A stretch of DNA of 15,113 nucleotides from an uncultured Kiritimatiellota bacterium (GTDB lineage Bacteria > Verrucomicrobiota > Kiritimatiellia > RFP12 > UBA1067), in assembly GCA_934654805.1 (NCBI GenBank), contig CAKUGW010000077.1, forward strand, positions 1-15,113. The letters run 5' to 3'. The translations under genes and the position numbers were made by a program. A model generated the notes under the pieces. It was not told the DNA's origin and did no database searches. It saw only the letters and a program-made list of their open reading frames with translations. The stretch's first letter is position 1. The number at the start of each line of letters is the position of its first letter. This document shows, piece after piece, positions 5,103-12,721 of this stretch.

Positions 5103-7535
5103 CTACGGCAAGGCCCAGTGGCCCGGCAGCGCGTCGGGGCGACCGCGCGGACGCGGGGGCGGGCAACGTTCGAGCGCGTCACCCTTGAAATCGGCGAGAT
5201 ACGCCATCACCGCAAGCGCGGAGCCTATCGTCTCCGCGACCGCATATTCACCGGACGGCACGTGCAGACTTTCGAGATTGACCCGCCGCCGCCAAATCGG
5301 CCAGCGCACAACCTCCTCCTGCGTGTGGACGAGTTCGTAGTCGGCTTGCCCGACGCCGTACGTCCAACGATACGGCGTGATTCCGGCCACATATTCGTCC
5401 ACCGTATCGGCGATTGACGCAAGGCTCAGGAAGCGCGTCGGATAGACGTCGCCAAGCCCCGCCGTGAGTGTCATCCCGTCAGGATTGCACCCACAGTGGA
5501 CGTCGTAGGCAAGAAATGCCGCGTTCAGATACTTCGCCTCGCCCGTCAGCGCATGCGCGGCGACGAGGAAACGCGCCGCGACGAGCGGATGGGCGTTACC
5601 CCAAGCGAGATCCGTGCCGTTCCAGCGCGGCCAACGGTAGGGCTGCACCTCCTGCGCGGCAAGCCGCTTGTCGGCCTGATCCAGAATCCACGCACGCACC
5701 TGCCGCGCGGCGACGGCGACCTCCGGCCGCATCTCACGGGCCAACTCCAGCACCGCCAGTGGCGAACGCCGCCAGAGCGTCCGCTTCGCCGCCTCCGCGA
5801 ACCGCGCGCCGAATGCCTGCTTCCGCACACCTTCCAAGTAGTCCGGCGCACCCGTCGCCCAGTAGAGGTTGATGGCGGCCTTCAGCTCGTCGATCGGGTC
5901 GAGGTCGGGAGCCTCACGCCAGAAGACCGTCCGCTTCGCGCCATCCAGCCACGCCTTGAACGCGACGTTCGTCGCCGGCGGCGTGTGACGGGCGAAACGC
6001 CAGGCCGCGACAGCCGATGCGAGATACTTCTCGCGCAGAGCAGGTGAGCAACGCGCGAGTTCCGCCGCGACGGCCGCGTAGGCGAGCGACGAACGGCGCG
6101 TCGGACGGGCGAGCGCATACGGAAGCGTGTCCTCGGACGGCATGCCCTCCCCTTCGACCGGATGCCGCGTCGTCTCGATCCACGTGCCGACGCCGCCGTC
6201 CACCGTTTGGGCGAGACGGAGATGGTTGAGCCCCCAGTCCATCTCGTCGAGAACGGGCCCCAGACCGTCCGCTCCCTTGACGAGCGCGAGAGCCGCGAGG
6301 TCGGCGACAAGGGACAGGTGCTGCGGACGGCGGTCGTAGTCAGCCGCGTCGTGCCAACCGCCGGGAAAGGATTCCGGCGCGGCCGTCCAGTCGGTGTTGC
6401 GGCGGATGATATCGAAGTGCGAAACCGCCACCCGTCGACCGTCCGCCGTGAAGAAGCCGGAAGAAGTGTCTTTGCCCACTGCATAGTCCGCCGCGTCCGG
6501 CGGAAACGTACCGCGTGCGACCTTCAGGTGGCAGGGACCATCCTCCCAGGCCGTGCGCGGTGCACGCTTTTCCGTCGAACCGCACCGCTGAACGAAAAGC
6601 CCGTGGAGATGCGTCCGCGTCGCCGTGACAAGCCCTGCCTCGCCGATTGTGAAGTCCGCGCTTCGCCCAACGCCATCCACACGGATGAAATACGTGCCCG
6701 GCCGCGTCACGGCTGAGAAGTCGATTTCCTGCGTGTTTTCTCCCGTCCACGGCGTGCCGTCCGCCGTCTTTCCGGGATTGGGGCGCAGACGGCACGTCCC
6801 CGCGTAGACGGTCTGGCGCATCCCGGCGTCGATGACCGCGAAGCGTGGCGCCGCCTCGGATGGTTCCCACGCGCCGAGCGTCCCAAGCCAGCCGCCGAGA
6901 TAGGCGTAGCGATGTGTGGCGCGTGGCGAATAACCGACTTGATTCACCTTGATGAACGGTGTCGGACAGTCCTCCTGTCGCACAAAATGCAAGACGTTGC
7001 CGAACGGCGTAGTGAACGAAACCATGTCGCCGTCCTTCAACGGACGGTCCAGCTCAAGGAAAATCGTGTAGAGGACATTCGCGCCGTAGACGGGATGGGT
7101 ACGGCCGTCGCAATCCATGAACCGCGTCTGCCCAATTGCGCCCTTCCAGAATCCGAGACGCGACAACTGCGCCCCGACAATCCGCCAGTCGGCGGGTTCA
7201 CGCAACTTCGCCTCCCAGGCCGGACGCCGCCACTTCTGGAGACGGGCCGCGCACGTCCAGAGCCGCCGAGGCGCGATGCGACGCACAAGACCGAGTACTC
7301 GCGCATCCCGTGTACGTTCAACGGCGGTGAAGTCCGCCTGGACGACGACAAGTCGCGGTTCGGGGGATGAGACGCGCCACACGCCATCCTGCGGCGACGG
7401 ACCGAACGGACGGACAAGGACGAACGCGCCCGCAGCAACGATCCCCGCGCCCAGCGCCAACACCATGAGCAAAAGGCCGCGTCTACCCTTCTTCCTTTCG
7501 TTTCCCATCATCCGCAAGGCATCCATTCCTGTCAT
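5103..7535 (-). CDS. membrane-anchored GH9 glycoside hydrolase
   Basis: Up to 810 residues. A basic N-terminus is followed by one membrane segment (about 20-42) without a clear cleavage site, so the enzyme is probably anchored and periplasmic. Residues about 50-190 form an unassigned N-terminal domain. FIKVNQVGYSPRA (194-206) opens a CelD-N-type Ig-like domain. The (alpha/alpha)6 catalytic domain follows, with GGWHDAADYD (392-401) matching the GH9 GGWxDAGDY motif that holds the catalytic base Asp. GEYAVAETIG (762-771), with E763, is the best match to the proton-donor Glu region. GH9 enzymes cleave beta-1,4-glucans or, in some subgroups, glucosaminides. It is the last gene of the polysaccharide operon, 37 bases after the polymerase. 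The start is uncertain: ATGs at 7535, 7526 and 7511 all lack a good ribosome binding site. Confidence 0.87.
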   Translation of the reverse strand: MTGMDALRMMGNERKKGRRGLLLMVLALGAGIVAAGAFVLVRPFGPSPQDGVWRVSSPEPRLVVVQADFTAVERTRDARVLGLVRRIAPRRLWTCAARLQKWRRPAWEAKLREPADWRIVGAQLSRLGFWKGAIGQTRFMDCDGRTHPVYGANVLYTIFLELDRPLKDGDMVSFTTPFGNVLHFVRQEDCPTPFIKVNQVGYSPRATHRYAYLGGWLGTLGAWEPSEAAPRFAVIDAGMRQTVYAGTCRLRPNPGKTADGTPWTGENTQEIDFSAVTRPGTYFIRVDGVGRSADFTIGEAGLVTATRTHLHGLFVQRCGSTEKRAPRTAWEDGPCHLKVARGTFPPDAADYAVGKDTSSGFFTADGRRVAVSHFDIIRRNTDWTAAPESFPGGWHDAADYDRRPQHLSLVADLAALALVKGADGLGPVLDEMDWGLNHLRLAQTVDGGVGTWIETTRHPVEGEGMPSEDTLPYALARPTRRSSLAYAAVAAELARCSPALREKYLASAVAAWRFARHTPPATNVAFKAWLDGAKRTVFWREAPDLDPIDELKAAINLYWATGAPDYLEGVRKQAFGARFAEAAKRTLWRRSPLAVLELAREMRPEVAVAARQVRAWILDQADKRLAAQEVQPYRWPRWNGTDLAWGNAHPLVAARFLVAAHALTGEAKYLNAAFLAYDVHCGCNPDGMTLTAGLGDVYPTRFLSLASIADTVDEYVAGITPYRWTYGVGQADYELVHTQEEVVRWPIWRRRVNLESLHVPSGEYAVAETIGSALAVMAYLADFKGDALERCPPPRPRGRPDALPGHWALP

Positions 7536-7572
7536 GAGGCTCTGTGGTCAACGACAATTTCCACACCCCCGT

Positions 7573-8958
7573 TCACGCCTCCGCGCGCAGTTCACGCCAA
7601 TGCTGGTTCAGCCACGCGAGCGTCGCGAAGCACACCATGAGAAGCAGGAAGTTCAGCTGCTGCTTCAGGACCCATTCGAGCCCCGACTGCAGGTAGCAGC
7701 CCGTGAGCCCGCCCAGCATCCCGACGGGAATGTACGCCCATCGTGTCCGCGCCAGCCGGAACGCGAGCCGCAGCGCGACCAGCCAGAAGTAGACAAACCA
7801 CGCGAGCAGCAGCGCGAGCCCGACCCAGCCGCACTCGGCCGCCGTCAGGAGGTAGATCGTCTCCACGATGCCGATGTCGCCCTTCTCGTCCCGTCCGGCG
7901 GGGCTGGGGTCCTGATACTCCTCGTGCCCGTTCAGGAAGACGGCCCAGTTGTTGAGACCGACGCCCGCAACCGGATGGTCCCGCACCACGTTGAGCGCCG
8001 TCAGGGCGAAGAACTTGCGTTTCTCGCCCGAGCTCTTCGGCGCGTTCTCGAAGCGCTCGACGATGCTCGGCAGCATCAGGGAGACGCCGAGAAGCCCGGC
8101 CAGCAGGAGCGGCGCCAGGCGCAGGACCTTCGTCGGGGAGAAGCGCGCGCCGATGCTGACGAGGGCCGTGACGCCGACGGACAGCGGATAGCATAGGATC
8201 GCGCCGCGCGAGTACGTGCGGAAGATGACGCCCGAGGCCGCCACGAACGCCCAGGCGCAGAGCGTCCGAAAGCGCGACTTCGGAAGCCCGAGATAGGCCG
8301 CGAAAAAGACGCCGCCCGTCAGCATCAGGAACATCGCCAGTCCGTTCTGGTGCGGGAACGGGCCGCGCACCTTGTAGATCCCCGCGAGATGCTCCCGCGC
8401 GACCATCAGGAAGACGACGAGGACGACGAGCGCCAGCGCCCGGACGATCGACTTCACGTCGCGCACGTAAGACAGGCACGCATACGTCGCCGCATAGACG
8501 AGAAAGAGCATCGCCATCTTCCAAAGCTCGAAGAGCGAGAGCATCCGCCCGCGCAGCGGGAAGTCGAAGACCGTGACGCCGTCCAGCGTCGCCTCCCGGA
8601 CGAGCAGCGCGTTGTCGTTCACGGCCGCCGAGACGGCGCACCAGGCGAAGTAGGCGAGAAAGAGCCACGTGCCGGGGCTGGCGAAAAGGGACGTGCGCTT
8701 CACGGGACGGAGGAACGAGGCCAGCGCGACCGACAGGAGAACGGCGAAGGAGAGGATGTAGGCGAGCGAGACCTCCAGCCCGCGCGACGTGCCGCGGTAG
8801 AACTCGTAGGAGATGAAGTTGACCGCCGTGCCGTCGAAGCAGAGGACGACGACGAAGACAAGGCCCATGAGTCGCGCGATGTACTTCTTCGAGAGGCTGC
8901 AGACGACCGCAAGCGGAATCGAGCCGGCCAGCGCCAGGGCGAAAAGCGCGTACTTCAT
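7573..8958 (-). CDS. O-antigen polymerase/ligase-type membrane protein (WzyC family)
   Basis: 461-residue integral membrane protein with about ten to twelve hydrophobic helices. WzyC-like marks are RGPFPHQNGLAMFL (198-211), TYSRGAI (248-254), HPVAGVGLNNW (328-338) at the start of the large periplasmic loop, and ETIYLLTAAECGWVGL (366-381) closing it. These proteins polymerise or ligate lipid-linked glycan repeats at the periplasmic face of the inner membrane. The ATG at 8958 overlaps the stop of the GT4 gene as ATGA; the longer open frame upstream lies over that gene and is not hydrophobic. Only a G-rich stretch precedes the start, so translation is probably coupled. Polymerase is likelier than ligase because of the neighbouring co-polymerase and export genes. 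The exact activity is inferred. Confidence 0.88.
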   Translation of the reverse strand: MKYALFALALAGSIPLAVVCSLSKKYIARLMGLVFVVVLCFDGTAVNFISYEFYRGTSRGLEVSLAYILSFAVLLSVALASFLRPVKRTSLFASPGTWLFLAYFAWCAVSAAVNDNALLVREATLDGVTVFDFPLRGRMLSLFELWKMAMLFLVYAATYACLSYVRDVKSIVRALALVVLVVFLMVAREHLAGIYKVRGPFPHQNGLAMFLMLTGGVFFAAYLGLPKSRFRTLCAWAFVAASGVIFRTYSRGAILCYPLSVGVTALVSIGARFSPTKVLRLAPLLLAGLLGVSLMLPSIVERFENAPKSSGEKRKFFALTALNVVRDHPVAGVGLNNWAVFLNGHEEYQDPSPAGRDEKGDIGIVETIYLLTAAECGWVGLALLLAWFVYFWLVALRLAFRLARTRWAYIPVGMLGGLTGCYLQSGLEWVLKQQLNFLLLMVCFATLAWLNQHWRELRAEA

Positions 8959-10160
8959 CGGCGCGCCCCCCCGACGAGGTCCCGGTAGAGCGCCATCAGC
9001 CGTTCGGCGAGCGCCGGCCAGGCGTAGGCCGCCGCCGTGGCGCGCCCGTTCACGGCGAGGCGCGCGGCACACGCGGGCGTGAGGCGGCGGTAGGCCGCGA
9101 CCAGCGTCTCGGGGCGCGACGGGTCGAAGAGCAGGCCGTTCTCGCCGTCCTTCACGAAGTCGGGCAGCCCCCCGACGTTCGCCGCGAGAAGCGGCAGCCC
9201 CGCGCGCATCGCCTCCAGGGCCACAATCCCGAAGGGCTCGTGCAGGGAGGGGAGGACGAAGACGTCGGCCGCCGCGTACGCTTCCGCGAGCCGGGGCGAG
9301 TCGGGCGGCAGCCCCGGAACGAGCGTGACGCGGCCTTCGAGGCCGAGCGCCTTCGCGCGCGCGCGGATCTTCGCGGCGTACCAGTCGGCCGTGACGGGCC
9401 CGACAAGCGTCAGCGCGCAGGCCGGCTCCGCCGCGAGGAGGTCGAGGAGCGCGAGCTGGTTCTTCTGGTAGTCGATGCGCGAGACGCAGAGAAGCCGGGC
9501 AAAGGGCGCGCGCCCCTCACGTCTCTCCAGTCCCTCGGGTCCCTCTTGTCCCCCAAGATCGATCCCGTTGGGGACATGCTCGATGCGCTGCTTCGGGTAG
9601 CGCGCCTTGAGCCGCGCGACTTCCGCGCGCGAGAGCGCGAGAACGGCGCTCGCGCGCGCGAGCGGGTTGAAGCGAAGGCCCAGGATCCGGTCGAGGACGC
9701 CGCCGTAGGGAAGCGTGCGCCGCAGCGGGCGCAGCATCTGCTCAAGCTCCTCCTGCGGCACGACAGCCGCGCCGCCGTGGAGCGAGATCGCCGTCGGCGC
9801 GCCCAGCCGCTCGCCGAGCCGGACGGCGCACGCCGCGAGCCGCCCGCCCGCGTGGACGTGGATGACGTCCGGCCGCCACGCCGCGACCGCCCGGAAGAGG
9901 CCGAAGGCGAACGGGTTGCCCCCCTTCTTGTCGAGCGCCCGCCGCGCGGCCTTCGAGAGCGGCCAGTAGGGGTAGAAGTAGCCGAAGCGCGCGACACGCG
10001 CCTCGTCCGCCCCGCCCGCCCCGTCCTGCAGCGCGTCCGTGCAGAAGACGCGCGGGTCGTGGCCGCGCGCGCGCTGCTCGCGCACGAGCGCCGCGACGAC
10101 CGTCTCCGTCCCGCCCCATTCGGCGCGGGAGAAGCGGCGGACGATGTGGGCGACCTTCAA
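8955..10160 (-). CDS. family 4 glycosyltransferase (GT-B), TTG start
   Basis: 401-residue retaining glycosyltransferase. The N-terminal Rossmann domain starts KVAHIVRRFS-x5-GGTE and includes DVIHVHAGG (98-106). The C-terminal donor domain has RLLCVSRIDYQKNQ (222-235), with R228 and K233 as phosphate ligands, LVGP, and HEPFGIVALEAM (307-318) with the EX7E pair E308/E316. The family N-terminus coincides with TTG at 10160-10158, which overlaps the STAS stop as TTGA; no ATG or GTG fits. The Shine-Dalgarno match (AAGGCG) is weak, consistent with coupled translation. Residues about 204-217 (GQEGPEGLERREGR) are an unusual Gly/Glu-rich insertion made of 9-bp repeats, placed between VPNGIDLG and the donor domain. 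It probably adds a hexose to the lipid-linked repeat unit in the cytoplasm. Confidence 0.92.
   Translation of the reverse strand: MKVAHIVRRFSRAEWGGTETVVAALVREQRARGHDPRVFCTDALQDGAGGADEARVARFGYFYPYWPLSKAARRALDKKGGNPFAFGLFRAVAAWRPDVIHVHAGGRLAACAVRLGERLGAPTAISLHGGAAVVPQEELEQMLRPLRRTLPYGGVLDRILGLRFNPLARASAVLALSRAEVARLKARYPKQRIEHVPNGIDLGGQEGPEGLERREGRAPFARLLCVSRIDYQKNQLALLDLLAAEPACALTLVGPVTADWYAAKIRARAKALGLEGRVTLVPGLPPDSPRLAEAYAAADVFVLPSLHEPFGIVALEAMRAGLPLLAANVGGLPDFVKDGENGLLFDPSRPETLVAAYRRLTPACAARLAVNGRATAAAYAWPALAERLMALYRDLVGGARR
9517..9552 (-). repeat. 9-bp minisatellite inside the GT4 gene
   Basis: Read on the minus strand, four units follow each other: GGGACAAGA, GGGACCCGA, GGGACTGGA, GAGACGTGA. 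The period is exactly 9 bases (3 codons), so the array keeps the frame and encodes a GQE-GPE-GLE-RRE pattern. It falls in a linker between the two GT-B lobes, where extra residues are tolerated. Confidence 0.85.
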
Positions 10161-10492
10161 GGGGCGAACGCCTTGCGCGCCTCCTCGACCGTGTCGAAAA
10201 TCTCGAACACGCGGAAGACCTTCGTGATGTCGAAGACGATCCGGGGATGCGCCTGCAGGCACGCGAGGCGCACCTCGCCGCCCGCCGCGCGGGCCTTCTG
10301 GAGCGCGCGCACGAGGAGGCCCAGACCCGACGAGTCGATGTGCGTCATCTTCGAGAGGTCGAGGAGCAGGTTGGCGCTGCCCTCAAGGGCCTTGTCGAGC
10401 GCGGCCTGCGCCGCTTCGGCGCACGAGGCGACAAGCCGTCCGTCGATCTGGATTTCGACGTATCCGTCGGCGGGGGTGATGTTCATGGTCAT
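10157..10492 (-). CDS. STAS-domain protein, SpoIIAA/RsbV-like anti-sigma antagonist
   Basis: 111-residue single-domain STAS protein. YVEIQIDGRLVAS (11-23) is the first beta strand region. LLLDLSKMTHIDSSGLGLLV (42-61) contains the DSSG motif (53-56), whose serine is the phosphorylation site in SpoIIAA/RsbV, so the switch residue is intact. AGAGAATG precedes the start: AGGAGA lies 7 bases before ATG at 10492. It begins 3 bases after the phosphodiesterase stop and overlaps the GT4 start by TTGA. STAS proteins bind partner kinases or anti-sigma factors and control them by phosphorylation. Its place within the operon suggests control of polysaccharide production, as SypA does in Vibrio fischeri. 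A partner kinase is not in this operon segment. Confidence 0.9.
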   Translation of the reverse strand: MTMNITPADGYVEIQIDGRLVASCAEAAQAALDKALEGSANLLLDLSKMTHIDSSGLGLLVRALQKARAAGGEVRLACLQAHPRIVFDITKVFRVFEIFDTVEEARKAFAP

Positions 10493-10495
10493 GGT

Positions 10496-11635
10496 TCATT
10501 CTCCTGTCATCAGCTTGAAATAGTCGGCGACGTGGCGGACGTAGCCGGGGACCGGCTCCGTCGAGAGGATCGCCGCGCGCGAATGCTCGTCCGCCGGGTC
10601 GTAGCCGTGCATTCCCCCAAGGGGCTTGAGGCCCATGTCGCTCGGCACGATCTGCACGCCGGGGTTGACGAGGAAGATCGCGTCGCCGAACGCGCGGTCC
10701 GCCCGCCAGATGCCCAGTGCGCGCTCCTCCGCCTCCGTGAGCCAGCGGCCGTCGGCGGCGAACGGCGCGAGCGCGGCGGGGATGAGCCGCCGCGCGCGGT
10801 CGGCGAGGTAGGTGACGCGGTAGAGCGTCGCGTCGCAGCACGCGCCGTAGTCCCGCCCGAAGACGAGCCCCGTCGCGGCGACGGCCGCCTGCAGGTCGAC
10901 GGTCTTCACGAGCGGCGTCATGCCGTGGTCGGAGAAGACCGTGAGCGCGAACGGCCGCCCCGACGCCGCGAGCGCGGCGTGGAGCGCGCGGATCGCCGCC
11001 GCGTAGCCCGCGAGCCGCGCCCGGACCGCGCCCGCGTCGAGGTCGGCGGCGTGATCGTGGCGGATCGCGTCGAGCGCGGCCGTGTAGACGAACACCTTCT
11101 CGGCCCCGGCGCGGACGGCCCCGAGCGCGCGCGCAAGGTTCTCGTCGTCGCCCCGGCGCCAGTCGGAGATGTGGAAGCGGACGCCCTGCCGCGTCCAGGC
11201 GTCGAAGAGGTTCTCGATTCCGCCGAGCCCGCCCGCCGCGAAGAGGTCCCGCTTCTCGCAGTAGTCCATGAAGCCGATCCGGTCGAGCGGCACGGCGTAG
11301 AGCTGGAAGTAGCCCGTGAAGCCGAGCGCCCGCTTCACCGCCTTCGACAGCCAGTGGCGGACGCGGCCGCGCCGCCAGAACGCCGCCGGGCGCAGGACGT
11401 GCCGCAGGGCCGCGAGCGTGCGGAACGGCGACGCCTCCGGCGCGTAGCGGAAGAGCGAGAGGTGGCCGTTCGCGGCGGGGCGCGTGCCGGAGAGGATTGC
11501 GGGGATCGCGCTGCACGAGTAGCCGAACTGCATCTCGACGGCGCGGCGGTGCGGCAGGAGGTCGGCGAGGAACCCCGTGTGCGAGACGAGGTCCCATCCG
11601 AGGGCATCGACGAAAACAAAGACGTTTCTTCGCAT
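10496..11635 (-). CDS. alkaline-phosphatase-superfamily phosphodiesterase/phosphotransferase
   Basis: 379 residues with the metal-site pattern of nucleotide pyrophosphatase/phosphodiesterase-type enzymes. D10 is in NVFVFVDALGWD. SCSAIPAILSGTRPAANGHL (40-59) carries the nucleophile, probably S42 or S40 where Thr is more usual. The other ligand candidates are D189 and H193 in LDAIRHDH, D236-H237 in FSDHGM, and H343 in GGMHGYDP. All ligands appear present, so it should be active. No signal peptide or membrane segment is seen, which points to a cytoplasmic enzyme. AGGAGG lies 8 bases before ATG. It sits 18 bases after the export lipoprotein gene. It may hydrolyse or transfer a phospho-group on a sugar nucleotide or lipid-linked intermediate; the substrate cannot be read. 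Confidence 0.8.
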   Translation of the reverse strand: MRRNVFVFVDALGWDLVSHTGFLADLLPHRRAVEMQFGYSCSAIPAILSGTRPAANGHLSLFRYAPEASPFRTLAALRHVLRPAAFWRRGRVRHWLSKAVKRALGFTGYFQLYAVPLDRIGFMDYCEKRDLFAAGGLGGIENLFDAWTRQGVRFHISDWRRGDDENLARALGAVRAGAEKVFVYTAALDAIRHDHAADLDAGAVRARLAGYAAAIRALHAALAASGRPFALTVFSDHGMTPLVKTVDLQAAVAATGLVFGRDYGACCDATLYRVTYLADRARRLIPAALAPFAADGRWLTEAEERALGIWRADRAFGDAIFLVNPGVQIVPSDMGLKPLGGMHGYDPADEHSRAAILSTEPVPGYVRHVADYFKLMTGE

Positions 11636-11653
11636 CCCGTCCGCCTCCTGGCC

Positions 11654-12721
11654 TCAGTCGAACCGGAAGGTCGAGTTCGCGTTCATGAGCGGATACCCGA
11701 TCAGGTTGAGGAGCTGCGCCGTCGGCAGGAGCTTGCGGACGAACACGTTGTACTCGGAGGCGTTGTCCTTCGGCACGTAGACGACGTCGCCCGGCTCCAG
11801 GCGCACGTTCGGCGCGTGGCCCGAGAGGATCGCGTCGACGTGGACGCGGTAGAGGCGCGGGTTCGCCACGCCGCCGCGGATGATGACGACGTGCGACCAG
11901 TGCGTCTCGTTCATCCAGCCGCCGGAGGCGAGCAGCTCGACGAGACCGAGGCTGTTGTCCCAGAGCTTCTTGTAGGGGCTCGCCACGTCGCCGACGAGGC
12001 AGACCATCGCCTCGGAGCGGACGCCGATGTAGATGTAGTCGTTCTTGCGCAGGATGAGGTTGTGGACGGGGTCGCCCTTCTCGATCGCGAGGCGGAAGTC
12101 GACGGGCACGAACTTGCCGTCGCGGACGAAGCGCGAGTTGACGAGGTCGGCCGCGTCGAGGTCCTGGTCGCCGAAGCGGCGGATGCTCGACCCGCCGGCC
12201 TTCGCGTAGAGGTCCGAGAGCTTCATGCCCGTGGAGATGACGTAGGTGCCGGGGTGGGTCGCCGCGCCGCCGATCGTCACGGTCTCGGAGCCGACCGAGA
12301 CCGGCGTGAGGCCCACGGCCGGCGCGTTGATGTAGGCGGCGAGGCCCTTCTCGATCTTCTTGGCCGCCTCCGCGAGCGTCAGGCCCTCGACCTTCACCTC
12401 CCCGAGGAAGACGATGCCGATCTTGCCGTCCGGCGTGACGACCGTGCGGCGGCTGAGGTCGTCGTGGTTGTAGACCGAGAGGAACACCTCGTCGCCGGCG
12501 TTGATCGTGTAGGGCTTCTGCGGCGCGTTGTTGAGCGCGACAAGCTCACGGTCCCGGGCCTGGAGCTGCTCGTCGTTCATGAGCGACTCGGCCTCCGCCG
12601 CCGTCTCGGCGTCGACGAGCTCGGGAAACGCCTCCAGCCTGCCCGTGAAGCGCTCCGAGTAGCAGCCGCCCAGCAGCAGGGCGAGCGACGCCGCCAGAAC
12701 CGTCTTGTGCATCCGTCCCAT
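11654..12721 (-). CDS. Wza-like polysaccharide export lipoprotein
   Basis: 355 residues. The signal peptide ends in the lipobox LLGG-C20, so the mature protein is a lipoprotein, probably in the outer membrane. Residues about 68-140 form the polysaccharide export domain (PYTINAGDEVFLSVYNHDDL). Two SLBB-type domains follow, at about 147-233 (VTIGGAATHPGTY) and 240-317 (VCLVGDVASPYKKL, ending LEPGDVVYVPKD). The C-terminus ends in NANSTFRFD, lacking an obvious long transmembrane helix like that of E. coli Wza, so membrane insertion may differ. AAAGGAGG lies 7 bases before the ATG at 12721, which overlaps the Wzc-like stop as TGATG. Such proteins form the export channel working with a Wzz/Wzc partner, here the preceding gene. 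Confidence 0.93.
   Translation of the reverse strand: MGRMHKTVLAASLALLLGGCYSERFTGRLEAFPELVDAETAAEAESLMNDEQLQARDRELVALNNAPQKPYTINAGDEVFLSVYNHDDLSRRTVVTPDGKIGIVFLGEVKVEGLTLAEAAKKIEKGLAAYINAPAVGLTPVSVGSETVTIGGAATHPGTYVISTGMKLSDLYAKAGGSSIRRFGDQDLDAADLVNSRFVRDGKFVPVDFRLAIEKGDPVHNLILRKNDYIYIGVRSEAMVCLVGDVASPYKKLWDNSLGLVELLASGGWMNETHWSHVVIIRGGVANPRLYRVHVDAILSGHAPNVRLEPGDVVYVPKDNASEYNVFVRKLLPTAQLLNLIGYPLMNANSTFRFD

Noticed and set aside
4904..5182. Minus-strand 92-codon frame over the interrupted short gene
   Set aside because: It shares codon boundaries with the plus-strand frame, but the G/C-rich third positions belong to the plus strand, and its 5' part overlaps the GH9 gene.
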